From NCBI GenBank assembly GCA_020698575.1, contig CM036241.1, positions 37,741,855 to 37,805,854 of the forward strand: a stretch of 64,000 bases of DNA, given 5' to 3'. A program made the translations under genes and the position numbers. The notes under the pieces are model-generated. The model made no database searches. It worked only from the letters and a program-made list of their open reading frames with translations, and was not told the DNA's origin. Below, one piece after another: positions 24,123-35,499 of this stretch (position 1 is the first letter of the stretch; each line of letters starts with the position of its first letter). The DNA comes from Bostrychus sinensis (lineage: Eukaryota; Chordata; Actinopteri; Gobiiformes; Eleotridae).

Positions 24123-27094
24123 ATGGGGCGCAAAGAAATCATCTGCAGCTGGAAGAAAAGCACCAGTAACATCAAAGATGTGTTTGACTTCAAGGCAAAA
24201 ATGGGATCGTAAGTTCTGCAGAATCCATTACAACACATTTAGATGCACTAAGACGTTTTGAAACATCGACTCAAATAACAGTGAGAATACATTGATCTTG
24301 TTGCTGTTGTTGTGAGTCATTACTTCACGTGAGCAGCAGTTAGCTTTGTCCTGCTTCACACAAGATAATCCTTTAGTAGGTCCAGCTTCTTTTATCAATG
24401 AAGCCACTTACTGACTCTCATCCATTCACAACTCAACTGAAACAGATGCCTGCCTGGGTACACTAAGTCTGCATCATTACTACAATTAGGCACTGCTCTG
24501 ATCAGATCTAACATTCATTACCACATTCTAGCCTAAATTAAATGGCCTTGTTCAAATTTTTGTCCACAGTTTTGTTTGTAGCATGAATGCAGTTCTGGGC
24601 TACATTACAAACTACAGAAATGATTCTTTTGCAGGGCTATTCAACTTCATTTGCAGGGGGGCAAATTAAAAAATTACAAGATTTGTGAGGGCTGGATGGA
24701 TGGACACATTACTGGCAGACATTGTTAATAACACTAATGTACATTAGACATAGGAAATAAACTAGTTACGTACATACGTACTGGAGCCAGCTGACATAAG
24801 TGCTAAATGCAAACAAAAGATCAGTAAAATTCAACATTTCAAATATCATGCCTCATTTCCTGAGGTGGGAACAAATATTAACATTCAACAGTATATCCAT
24901 AAATAAACACAGTTTTCATAAGCTACTCATAATCTAAAAACAATGAACACTTTCTTAAAACTAAATGTTTCAGCTAACAGATTAAGTAGTAACTGACTAA
25001 TAACAAGAGTTAGGTGCTCTTTCCTTCCGCTTTTTTGAACATTTATCAGTGAGGGTTTTTGACTCAGTGAGAGAAATTACTGTGACTTCATTTTGACTGT
25101 ACCAAGGTCTTTGAAAGAGCTGTGCCATGGCAGATTTGTTCTTATATATTATGTACTGTATATATTGCCTATATATTTTACAAATCAGACAAGAGCTGAA
25201 TAACATTTCAGTTGGGTCAATTTTGTAAGTTGAATAGGCCTGTTCTGTTGTGCCTCATATTATTATTCTGTTAACTAACAGCAAACTGCCACCCACAGTG
25301 AACTGTCACATACAGGGTCACCAAGAACATATTATTATTATTTGTATTATTATTATTATTTATAAGTAGCTTATAATACCAGCACATAAGTACAGAAATA
25401 GAATCAGGTGTTACTGTCCAGTGTCCTAGAGTCTGAAGGCATAAAGCAGCTTAGTTTGCTGTGAATGAGTGAGCAGCCTGTGTCCGTTATTGTTGAGCCC
25501 TTTGCGTCAGAGCACTGGAAGAACATCCTGACACTACTACATAATTGGATTGTAGTGTGACTGACTGTACTGCATGTAAAGGAAGCATGTGGAAAAGCCA
25601 GGTGCAGGGAATTCTATGCAAACATAGAAGAAATCTTATTGCCCAAGTCCATTATCTCTCTGAAGAATACTTTTTAATATTATATTTACATATTTGTATA
25701 TTTTTAGGTTTACCAGCCTGTTTAAAAAAGTAGTCATTTGAATTAAAATAATAATATATATATGTTTTTTCTTTTAGGATTAAATAAAGCAAAAGTAATG
25801 TTTGTATTTATAAACTGTATTATAAGTTCAACATTTTATTTTAATTTTTATTAGCATATTAGATAATTTTATTTTTTTTATTTTGTATCATATTTTGTAT
25901 CTGCCCCTCCAAGCACCATCAAACACACTGACACCGACACATTCATACATAGGCAAGTGTTTTGATGTGATCATCATGCTGGTGGCAGTGATCGAACCGC
26001 CAACCTTCAGGTTAGTGGGTGAACGTCTCTACCGATTACTTCTGCCCCACTGAGCAACAGATCAGAATAGTTCTTACCTACAGTATATAACAAAAAAATG
26101 CCAAGTAACAAACTTTGTAAGTACACAGGACGGCACAGTGGTGAGCACTGTCGCCTCACAGCAAGAAGGTCCCCGGTTTGAATCCCGTATCAGACAGGGC
26201 CATGGCTCAAAGATGATATATAATAAACACAAAAATACATAACAAGGTATAGCCAATTTGAAGGTGTCATAGCAATATTGGAGAGCAAGTCTTAATTTCT
26301 CTACCTAGATGGCATTTTGCTAGGAGCTGAATAAAGAGCTGAAAAAATAAGCTACTTTCTATATTATCTAACATTTGTGCTCTTGCTGTCTGCAGAGGGT
26401 CTTTCTCTGAGGTCTACATGGTCAGAGAGAAAAAAACGGGGAAATTATATGCTCTCAAATGTCTGAAGAAGAAGCACCTGGCTCACAGTAACCTGGAAAA
26501 TGAAGTCAATGTTTTGAGAAGGTAATAGAGCTGATTCCTCACTACACAATGTTGCCTCATGAATGTCATCCTGATGTCTCACTGTGTCACTTTTCAGAAT
26601 AAAGCACGAGAATGTTGTGGGCCTGGAGGACTTTTATGAGAGCCGGACACACTATTACCTCGTCATGCAACTGTGAGTACTTAAGATGACTTTGGTTTCT
26701 TTTTTATAATTGTTGAATTATTGTGAGCAGAGGTTGGTAGAAATGAGTGACACTGAGTCAGTTACTTATGTCAGAAAGTTTTATTTAAACATATTTTACT
26801 TGTTACTTGAGTAATATTATGTTGAAGTAACAATACTCTTACATGGGCACAATATTTGGCTACTGTACATCTGTACATTATCTATCTATTGATTTCAAAA
26901 CTTTATGTTGTGAGAAGATTTGGAAATTTGTGTTTTATGTGAGATGTAATAAATTATTTACTGTTTTTATTGTTCCGAAATTCCAGATTTTGCACATATG
27001 TTTTGTCAGTAAAAGTTGCTAAGTCAAATTTTAACTTGAGTTAAAATACTGGAGTAAGTGCTTTCAAAAATACTTAAGTATTCAAAGTACTAAG

Positions 27095-27137
<43 letters not shown>

Positions 27138-30100
27138 ATCCTTTTTTTTTTTTTAACAATGTATTTCAAATGAGTGCAGTCAAAAATTTTGGGTAAATCT
27201 ACTACATTCAAGTCACAAATTTGCAGGTCCAGAAATATGAATGAAATATATTTTACACCATTTTAGTGAGGAAATGTTGGGATCAACGTATGACACCACA
27301 ATAGATAAGATATTATCTATTATTATAAATAAGGCTGGGTATTATGATTAAACTAATCCTTTATTTTTAAATTGGTTTATTATTGAATTGTGTAAATAAT
27401 GTTCAAAGCAGAAGCTAAATCACTTCCAGATTGAGTCAGGAGGTTCTTTGTAGTTCCTGAGAGCCAATATGAGTAGTATCATGTAGTAAATTATTATCTT
27501 TAGGAGTAAGTCAGTTGTCTTTTGGTTTTAAGACAATTTCTCTGCAGAAGTTACTTTTGCTTTTTTAGAAATGTAGTGGAGTAAAAAGTATTATTTTATC
27601 TTTTAGATGTAGTGAAGTAAAAGTAGTAAGTTCCCCCTAAAAATACTACTCAAGTAAAGTACAGATTCTCAGAAACTATACTTAAGTACAGTACTCAAAT
27701 AAATTTACTTTGTTACTGTCTACCTCTGATCATAACCAGGTTGTAAGTAGAGTTTCAGAAGGCAAAAAGGAAAAAAAAAAACAGGAGCAAGAAGCAAAAA
27801 AATCTGAGAGTAATGCATGCTTTAAACTCAAACTGATCAAAAGTTTAAAACTGTAGCCTTAAAAGGTCAAAAAACAGAACTCAGATTGTCAAAAAAAAAC
27901 AAAAAACTTAGTTGTGTCATAGACTCAGAAGAAGACCAGAGTGATTGTGTTTAGACATGCCTGATGTGAGTGTTTTCAGGAGGCTGGTTGGTCTATGTGG
28001 TGAAAATGCCTTCACGAAGGGCATCCATTTTTGTAAACTTTCCCACATTCATCCCCAAACGGATTTGGATCAGGGAACACGCAGGATGATCCAAAAAAGA
28101 GACGTTTACAATATCTTTTTTTTTTCAGGCCATCACATTGTGAACGCCTGACAGAAAATTACAATGACATTTTTTTTTTTTTTTTTTTAAATGCAGTTTC
28201 TCCACTTTCTTCTTTATTTGCATACATACATACAACCTACTTTTGATCAAAAAGAGCAAAATGCAAATATTTTACATAAAGCCTCACAATACATACAGTT
28301 ATTCAGAGTAACATGTGTGTTGTTTATTGCAGGGTGTCAGGAGGGGAACTGTTTGATCGAATTGTAGACAAAGGGGTGTACACAGAAAAGGATGCCAGCT
28401 CAGTGATCAAACAGGTGCTCCAGGCTGTCAGCTACTTACACCAGAACAGCATAGTGCACCGGGACCTCAAGGTAAAAGAGAAAGCTCTCTGATTTCTCTC
28501 TCCTGTATCATTTCTTAAATCCTCTTTGTGTCCACAGCCTGAGAACCTGCTGTACTACAACACAGATGAAAACTCCAAAATCATGGTCAGTGACTTTGGA
28601 CTGTCTAAGACGGAGGAGCAAGGCGTCATGTCCACAGCCTGTGGCACTCCTGGATATGTGGGTTAGTACAATTCTGGCTACAAAGCATTCATAACATTAA
28701 AGCAAAGTAGTTGTATTTTGTATCTTGTCTTATCGCGATTCATTCATAATGTAAAATAAGGTACAACATGTTTTATTATCATTAGTCATGTGAGACACAG
28801 CGCCGCTCCCACCATGCAAATTACTTACAAGGGGAAAAAATAAACATTCCAATCATGAAATCATAATGGCAAAAATATTTTTATTTTGAACATTTCTTGA
28901 AAATGTATGAGCAACAGTCTACTATTGATAGTATGGTGGTTGACTTTACTTTTTCAGTAATCAGATGAAATGTTTTGCAAAATAATGTTTTTTCCTTCTC
29001 CAAAATTCTATCTGCAGTTCAACATAGGGCCTACTATGAAAAATGTAAAGTTTTAGAAAGAAGTTGTGTGTCATTTTTCTTTCTTTTTTTTTTTTTTTTT
29101 GTATTTTAATGTTATACTGCAAAATGTCCTGCGGTGTGTCAAATATTTGTACTTTACTAAAACAACACTTTTAACTGTACCTGAATCCTACAGTAATAAT
29201 TAAAATAAGTTTAATCTTGTAATCAAATTGGTGTCCTGCAGTATGACATGAAAAATCTGGTTTTTAAACAGGCAGCTGCAACAAGCACCCATCTGTCATT
29301 TACAGACCCGACAGACCTTTGGAGTAAAGACTGTGAGCTAAAGGTCAAAAGGAACTGTTATTTTATTATTCATTTTAGTAAAAGCCTCATTTTCTCAAAA
29401 ACTGTTAACATGTACAACTTATAACCTTTCAGACATGTTTATACAAGTAAAACATCATGTTCGGTTTTGTCTGTTTGGCTAGGAGAGACATATCTGGGGC
29501 AAGTTCAACCAGCCCTGTAGAGCAGGGCCCTGAAGGCAGAGAATGCACCTCTCCATTCAGGTCAACCATAAAACAATAAAACCAGACATTTGCAAAAACA
29601 AAGTCAGTGCAAACTTTGTAAACATTGTAGGAATAGACAAGCTATTATGCTGTATGGCTCAGTGCTAGAGCTGTGGAGCATATGCAGGGTGATTACAGCC
29701 TGCCTCGGCATCATGGGTTTGAGTCTGGACTCTGACAGTTTGCCAAATATCTTTCCCCTACTCTCTCCCTGATTTCTTACTACACTGTGTTCTATCAATA
29801 AAGTATAAAAAATTTGGCAAAAAATAAAAAAATAAAAATTATAAATAATACTGTAATAAAAGAGTACAGGGAAATAGATTGTTACAATGTTTTTTTTTAC
29901 ATGATTTAATTTCTCCTTGTGCACTGACTGAGATGAATTCTCTCTTCTTATAGCATCACCTACATTTCCCCGTTTGCATGTTGTTTTGCAGCGCCTGAAG
30001 TTTTGGCCCAGAAGCCCTACAGCAAAGCTGTGGATTGTTGGTCCATTGGAGTTATCACATACATCCTGTAAGTACTGTGTTACTGATAAATAGATGAAGG

Positions 30101-33100
30101 CCTTACTTCTTCATGACTAGTTGATTGAATTGAGAGACAAAGTTTACTGCAGAACACTGATAAAACTCTGAAAACAGCCAGGTGTTTTGAGCGCATGGTT
30201 TTGTGTTGCAGGTTGTGTGGCTACCCTCCCTTCTTTGAGGACAATGAGTCTCGTCTGTTTTCGAAGATCATGAGGGCTGAGTATGCATTTCATTCTCCAT
30301 TTTGGGATGACATCTCGGAGTCAGGTATGAATCCTGTTATACTAGTACTTGTATTAGTAGACAATTGTTTTATGTGAGATTTTGGATTTTTTTTTATGAT
30401 TTATCTTTATCAACTTTAACCCTGTCTTTATCTGTTGCTGTCTACTTAGCTTTCCAACTATATTTACAAGACAGTACATTTAAAGATACCTGACCCGTTT
30501 TTTAAACAAATTATTCCATCAATAGCAGCATAATAGAAGTTATCTCTGAAAAAAAAAAAAAGAGACTCTGAGACCTGATCTGGGCTTTATTATAAAGCGT
30601 TATTGATTGAGGGGTAGGGACTGAATTTTTTGACCAATCACAGAACGAAAGGGGAATGGTCCTATTTGGATCAGGGACACTTTCATTAATTGAGTCCAAG
30701 CTCGTGCACACATTTATACACTGGAGGAATGGTGACGGCGAGCTCCAACTGCTCACACTACAATACAACAGAAAAAAGAAAAGCAAAATACTAATCTGAC
30801 AGCAAACAGAATGAAACAAATAAATAAGAAATGGGTGGGGGATACTTTTTTCACATTCTCAAAAACCCTGGTAGTGGGCCTTTAAATTAAATTATTTGCA
30901 TTTTCTGGGTTTGGAGTTACAGTACTCAAAAACATGGCGCTATATACACTGGGTAAAATAAGTACTGAACATGTTGCACTTATTCACAAAATATATTTCT
31001 GACAAATGAAAAAATGTCTCTGGTCTGACCTATAAAAAGGTGTCTCATAGGTGTCACACAGGAAGCATCTCATGATCGATAAAAGCATTGAGCTCTCTGA
31101 TATGAATGCAACAACTAATTGGATTAATCAGTTATAATCGATTATTGAAATAATCGTCAACTAATTTAGTCATTGTTTAATCGTTAACTGGAGTATTCAT
31201 AGACTCTCACACTGAAATGTCATGTCAGAGTAGCAAAGTAACAAAAACATAACAGCAACAGCAGTTAAAAACAACTTTGTGTTTTTGATTAAAAATATCT
31301 TGTATGTGTATATGCTTTATTCCAAATGTCCTCAAGTGGCATACTCATGGATTTGTCTATGGACTTTGTAACTAGTAGTACACTTTTTAAAAAACTTTTT
31401 ATGTTCAGGTAAATTTTAAGGACAGCGCTGTCTATCTTTGTCATGTGAAGTAGAACATGAAATATTATTATTGTACCTCCAGGCCTTAAATAGCATCGAG
31501 GATTAGTTCATATGACCTCCCACCTGATATAGCCTGCACCAATCTCTGCTGACATAACAGCCCTGACCTGCTGGGATTAGAGTAGAACATGTACAGCAGA
31601 TACCAGTAGCCCAGAGATAATCTTCTTAGGAGATATGTTAGAAGTTAGAACTACTGCTAACCTAGAAAACAAGTCTGCAACTGTCCGTCACTGCTGTGTG
31701 ATAGACAATAATGAAACATGTAGAAGAAAAATAGCAAAAAAACAGATGTTAAGAACTGTGGTGGAACGGTAGACATTTTGGGATAAGGTCTCTGAGTGAT
31801 AACCCAAAAGTAACAACAACATCTTTACATCATGACACCCAAACATGTTCCAGATCATGTACCTTATGCGTTATTTCAGCCAGATATGTGTTAATGGCTT
31901 CTGAGTAAACAAAGAGTTGATGCTGATTTTGCATTACTAGAGTTGGTTTTCAAGGTCGTTGGACTAAGCAGTATCAGTTATTTGGAGTGAAACTTTTTTC
32001 TCATCAATTCTTCATCAGAATTATTATGCTAAATCAACTTTTTTAACCATGTTATAATATTATTTCCTCCTCAAACACTTACCCGTAGTAGTATTTTATT
32101 TAGGGTGACCAATTTTTTAGGCCTAAAAATCGGGACACATATTTTCTTTCACTAATCACAGTGCATTTGAACTCAAGTGATAAAAAAGCCTCTGGAGTTC
32201 ATACAATTTTCTGTCCTGTCATTAAACTACATGACGCTTGGGCTTAAGTTTAGAATTTTTATGGTAATGATAAAAAATAATAATTTAATTTAAACTGATA
32301 ATGATAATTTTGTGACAACCATCCTTAGACTGATGTGTTTTTTTAGTTTCCTGTGCTTTTCTGTTGGTTAAAATGGGGACAATTGGGACATGATTTGTTG
32401 AAAACTGGGACAAGGAGCCTAAAACTGGGACTGTCCCGGTTGAATAGGGAAATCTGGTCACTCAAATTTGATCTCATTCATTTGTGTTTGAGTAATCCTG
32501 TATGCTGAGACTGTCCTCCTGAGCATTTCTAAAGCCCATACGCCGTCACGGGACTTGTTCTGATAATTTCAGCACTTAAATTATGATCACTATGAAGCAG
32601 TCAGCTCATTTATCTACCTGTTAGCGTCATGTTGTTCATGGTTGTGCTAAAAAACATTTTTTTGCTTTGTCCAGTCCCCACCGTTGCCAGCAAGGAATAT
32701 GAGACACCAAATCCAAGCGTACTCTGCCAGCTCCTCGCAATTAGATGTTTTACATTATTTTAAGTTATAAAACCTGAAATACTAATGGAAATATGTCCAA
32801 AACTATTTCAAAAAGCCTAAGAAAGGATTATATAGGACCTTTAATTGTTGTTTTGAGGTTAGAAGACAACTCATCTACTGTTTGAACTGAAACAATTAAG
32901 TGTAAAGCTGTGTGTGTCTTGTCTTTACAGCCAAAGACTTCATCAAGAACATGATGGAGAAGAATCCGACAAAGCGCTTCACCACAGAGCAGGCCCTCAG
33001 ACATCCCTGGTGAGCGCGCACGCTTTCTGTCAGCCCTCTGCACACATGGTACTGTGTAAGCTAGCTGTGTCTCTAAAGCTGTCCCTGTCTCCCCAGGATT

Positions 33101-35441
33101 GCTGGAGATACAGCCAAAGATCTGGACATTTATCACTCTGTCTGTGAGCAAATGGAGAGGAACTTTGCCAGATCCAAATGGAAAGTGAGTTGTTCTGCAG
33201 CGTACTATCACACTACATGAAACAAAGTTGCCCCTAGTGGATAAAAGTGAGAGTGAATGGTTGTTTCTGTGTGTGTCTCTGTGTCCGCCCTGTGAGGATG
33301 TACCCCGCCTAAGGCCCATATTACTGGGACAGGTTTCTGTACCCGCGAATCCTAACAGGAATAAGATGAATGAATGCTTTCATTTTTTTGTTTGTTTGTT
33401 TTAATGCTTTTTATTATCCTGCAGAAACCGAGCCCAGCAGAGGCCACTGACCAAAACCAGCTTAAACATTGATACACCAGTCAAAACTACAGAAGTGTAT
33501 TGTGTTGACTTGGGAAAAAAAAAAATCTGTTTTTATGACAAAAGTTAGCTCTGGTTTTACGTTCTGTTTTGTTCTCAAATGAGCCTACTGTTTCAGCAGT
33601 CAACAGGAGCAGGACAGCGCAGGACAAAGACCTGATGTCTGGGCAAAGTGGACAAACTAAAGATTACACCATCAATATTATTTAACAACTGCAGAATTTC
33701 CCAATGTCTCAGGCCTAAAATAAAATAAAACCTATTAACCTGAGCAACTGGGGCATTTATGCACTTCTGTATACAGCAGCTCTCTAGCATTGCGAGCTAA
33801 AAGCTCCTGTTTGTGATAGACTTTACTAAGGATTTATTTTACTCCTAAAAACAGAACTTTTCTCGTAAAAATAGAACTAACTTTACTCATAAAAACAGGA
33901 GTTATTTCTCTCCTAAAAACAGAACTAACTTTGCTCATAAGAACTTTTTTGTAAAAAATAGAACTAACTTGAGTCATAAAACTTTCTTTCTCTTCTAAAA
34001 ACAGAACTAACTTTACTCACAGAAACAAAATCTTTCTCGTAAAAACAGAACTAATTTTACTCATAAAAGCAAGACTAACTTTACTCATATAAACGGAACT
34101 TTTCTTGTAAAAACAAAACTAACTTTGCTCATAAAAACAGACCTTTTCTTATAAAAAAAACCCTCATAAAAAGGAATTTTTTCACTCGTAGAAACAGAAC
34201 TAATTTTATTTATAAAAACAGAACTTTTCTTGTAAAAACAGATCTACCTTTACTAGAGATGTAACAATATTGGCAATATTGTGATATTGCAATATCAAAC
34301 ATCTCACAATATTATCATGTACTTTTATAGTATCAAATGGTAAACTCCTCAAACTAATATGCATTGATTTGTTGTTGTGGAATGGTAAAAAAGCAGAGAA
34401 CTACATAGACCATGATCCTCCTTTGCTCCGCTTCAGGGCAGCCAACATGACAAAACTATTGTTACTGCAAACTTATTTAACTTATTTAGCCCTAATGTTT
34501 TGAAATATCACAATAATTAATGCCCTTAAGGGTTTGTCAGGGCATTTCTAGAGAATATATTTTGTTATTGTGAGCATTTCTACAATACCGTGAGCCTCCC
34601 GACAATATTGCAATAAATATTGTACCATGAAATTAATATTGTAATAATACCATACCGTGAGATGTTGATATCGTTACATCTCTAAACATCACTTCAAGTG
34701 AATGCAATACACTTCTGAAGGAAGAAAATATTTTATTGTAATTTTTGTTTTTTATGTTTCATTTTGTATCACATTTACAACAAACAATCAGTGTTTAGAT
34801 AATTACTTGTGAAGCTAAGCACAACACAGCCATGCAGGCTCCTCTGGGGGAAGTGTGACTAGAAAAGGTTGAATATATAATCTGTCTACCTCTGTTTATA
34901 TTCTATGTCTATGTTCTGTACACAGCAAGCCTTTAACGCTGCTTCGGCGATCCACCACATGAAGAAGCTGCACTTATCCCACAGCGAACAGGCTTCTGCA
35001 GAGGACTCCCCGCCCCAAATTGTGGTCCAGGGCTCCTCTCAAAATCCTCTCCCCATTCCATCGTCCAAGTCCTTTGACCCGAATGGAAACCCAGTCAGCG
35101 CTGCCAGCCATCAGTCCAGTAGTGAGCCCGGCAGAGGCCTGTGTCCACCACTGAGAGCCATGTACAGTGAGCCCGGACACAGCCTGCCTCTTGAAGAGTC
35201 CCGGGAGGTTCGCTGCTTCCATTCAGAAAGTGACACGTCCTTCAAACCATCAAATAGGTATGGTCCATCAGCCATGGGGACTTGAATAAAGGAGACTTAC
35301 ACTATTTGGGACACTGGGTATATGTATTTTTGTTAATTATTATTAATTATATTTTCTTAACATGCTGATGATTGCTGGTGCTTTTGTTACAGCCACACAA
35401 AAGACCTGACACCACAGTCTGGGGTGTGTTCAGTCATGTGA
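24123..35441 (+). CDS. camk1g: camk1g, calcium/calmodulin-dependent protein kinase I gamma, complete
   Basis: Eleven coding exons join in phase from ATG at 24123 to TGA at 35439-35441: 1287 bases, 428 residues (human CAMK1G has 476; the loss is in the C-terminal tail). It is a Ser/Thr kinase switched on by Ca2+/calmodulin and by phosphorylation from CaMKK. Key features: Gly loop GSGSFSEV (28-35), ATP-binding Lys50 in YALK, HRD at 138-140, DFG at 161-163, and Thr175 in STACGTPGYV, the expected CaMKK site. These are followed by the autoinhibitory and calmodulin-binding stretch around NFARSKWKQAFNAASAIHH (about 295-313). The protein ends in CSVM, a CAAX box that fits the gamma isoform, which is lipid-anchored to membranes. 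The start MGRKE matches human CAMK1G. The teleost copy (ga or gb) cannot be told from this sequence alone. Confidence 0.95.
25890..26065 (-). mobile_element. tRNA-headed SINE (GTTGCTCAGTGG head)
   Basis: On the minus strand: GTTGCTCAGTGGGGCAGAAG, then AACCTGAAGGTTGGCGGTTC and GATCACTGCCACC. The tRNA-like head carries a B-box GGTTCGATC. The tail is cut. Confidence 0.65.
26125..26215 (+). mobile_element. Partial tRNA-headed SINE
   Basis: Reads GACGGCACAGTGGTGAGCAC, then CGCCTCACAGCAAGAAGGTC and GGTTTGAATCCC. It is the same family as 51947-52110 but stops soon after the B box. It lies in a camk1g intron. Confidence 0.65.
26728..27728. mobile_element. DNA element remnant with CAGAGGT ends and AAGTA-rich interior
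   Basis: Left end CAGAGGTTGGTAGAAA, right end GTCTACCTCTG, 1001 bp apart. The subterminal sequence is rich in AGTACTTAAGTA/ACTTGAGTAA motifs. A (TAAA)n tract lies inside at 27095-27139. Related AGTAAAAGTACT pieces occur near 1-66, 5400-5520, 6170-6560, 39080-39260, 48060-48180, 50330-50420 and 55310-55380. Confidence 0.6.
27095..27139. repeat. (TAAA)n microsatellite
   Basis: Eleven TAAA units inside the DNA-element remnant at 26728-27728. Confidence 0.95.
29645..29835 (+). mobile_element. tRNA-headed SINE ending TCAATAAAGTATAAAAAA
   Basis: Reads CTGTATGGCTCAGTGCTAGA, CATCATGGGTTTGAGTCTGG, then CTACTCTCTCCCTGATTTCT and TATCAATAAAGTATAAAA. It has the structure of an abundant percomorph SINE. 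It lies in the camk1g intron before 29992. Confidence 0.7.
30478..30890. mobile_element. Probable MITE remnant in a camk1g intron
   Basis: Ends TTTAAAGATACCTGACCCG and CCAGGGTTTTTG (reverse strand) resemble degenerate inverted repeats. The interior shares wording with the element at 35930-36429 (Ser/Leu-free, CCAATCAGA-type pieces). Boundaries are approximate. Confidence 0.4.
30947..31104 (+). mobile_element. Tc1-like transposon 5' fragment, interrupted
   Basis: Begins CACTGGGTAAAATAAGTAC after a TATATA, the usual Tc1-type end. It reaches a decayed transposase start at about 31070 (frame M-I-D-K-S-I-E-L-S). It is cut by another repeat at 31.1 kb. Confidence 0.6.
31105..31350 (-). mobile_element. 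Second copy of the CGATTAATC-type repeat
   Basis: Contains AATCGATTATTGAAATAATC and, further on, AACAGCAGTTAAAAACAACT, which match the 2.29-2.70 kb copy in reverse. It interrupts the Tc1-like fragment at 30947. Confidence 0.5.
32101..32464. mobile_element. Short terminal-inverted-repeat element (GGGTGACCA ends)
   Basis: Left end TAGGGTGACCAATTTT and right end AAATCTGGTCACTCA are imperfect inverted repeats about 364 bp apart, with internal GGGACTGTCCCGG. It lies in the camk1g intron before the exon at 32931. Confidence 0.6.
33826..34253. repeat. AAAACAGAACT minisatellite in a camk1g intron
   Basis: About ten imperfect units of some 44 bp, each made of two related halves: ACTAACTTTACTCATAAAAA and ACTTTTCTCGTAAAAACAGA. 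The right edge abuts the terminal-inverted-repeat element at 34254. Confidence 0.85.
34254..34684. mobile_element. Terminal-inverted-repeat element (TAGAGATGTAAC ends)
   Basis: Starts TAGAGATGTAACAATAT and ends ATATCGTTACATCTCTA, about 431 bp, rich in internal ATATTG palindromes. No clear target-site duplication. It sits at the right edge of the AAAACAGAACT minisatellite in a camk1g intron. Confidence 0.7.
34926..35441 (+). other. camk1g: camk1g last two exons: calmodulin-binding tail and CAAX box
   Basis: Exon 34926-35257 codes for the calmodulin-binding segment and a Ser/Pro-rich tail that is poorly conserved. Exon 35393-35441 codes for SHTKDLTPQSGVCSVM and the stop. If the intron were not spliced, the frame would end after RYGPSAMGT and lose the CAAX box. 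I see no unambiguous poly(A) signal directly downstream; an AATAAA-like site near 36125 lies inside a repeat. Confidence 0.88.
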
Positions 35442-35499
35442 CCAACAGGCTGACAATATTTCACATTAAGGTAAGAATTTTCATTTTTTATCAAATATT

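Larger units (their letters stand above)
24097..33184 (+). other. camk1g: camk1g exons 2-10: kinase domain exon map
   Basis: Exons: 24097-24208 (coding from 24123), 26396-26521, 26598-26672, 28333-28471, 28538-28661, 29992-30067, 30212-30324, 32931-33009 and 33097-33184. Junction phases agree and the joined peptide is a full kinase fold. The donor after 28661 is the weaker GTTAGT. The 1.66 kb intron after 26672 holds a 1 kb DNA-element remnant; the 2.6 kb intron after 30324 holds Tc1-like and other terminal-inverted-repeat remnants. Confidence 0.93.

Noticed and set aside
26125..26215. Possible tRNA genes (A- and B-box-like sequences), here and at 51947 and 29645
   Set aside because: They do not fold to a full cloverleaf by eye and continue into SINE bodies, so they are called as SINE heads.
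32828..33319. 163-residue minus-strand frame
   Set aside because: Antisense of two camk1g exons and their flanks; no recognisable domain.
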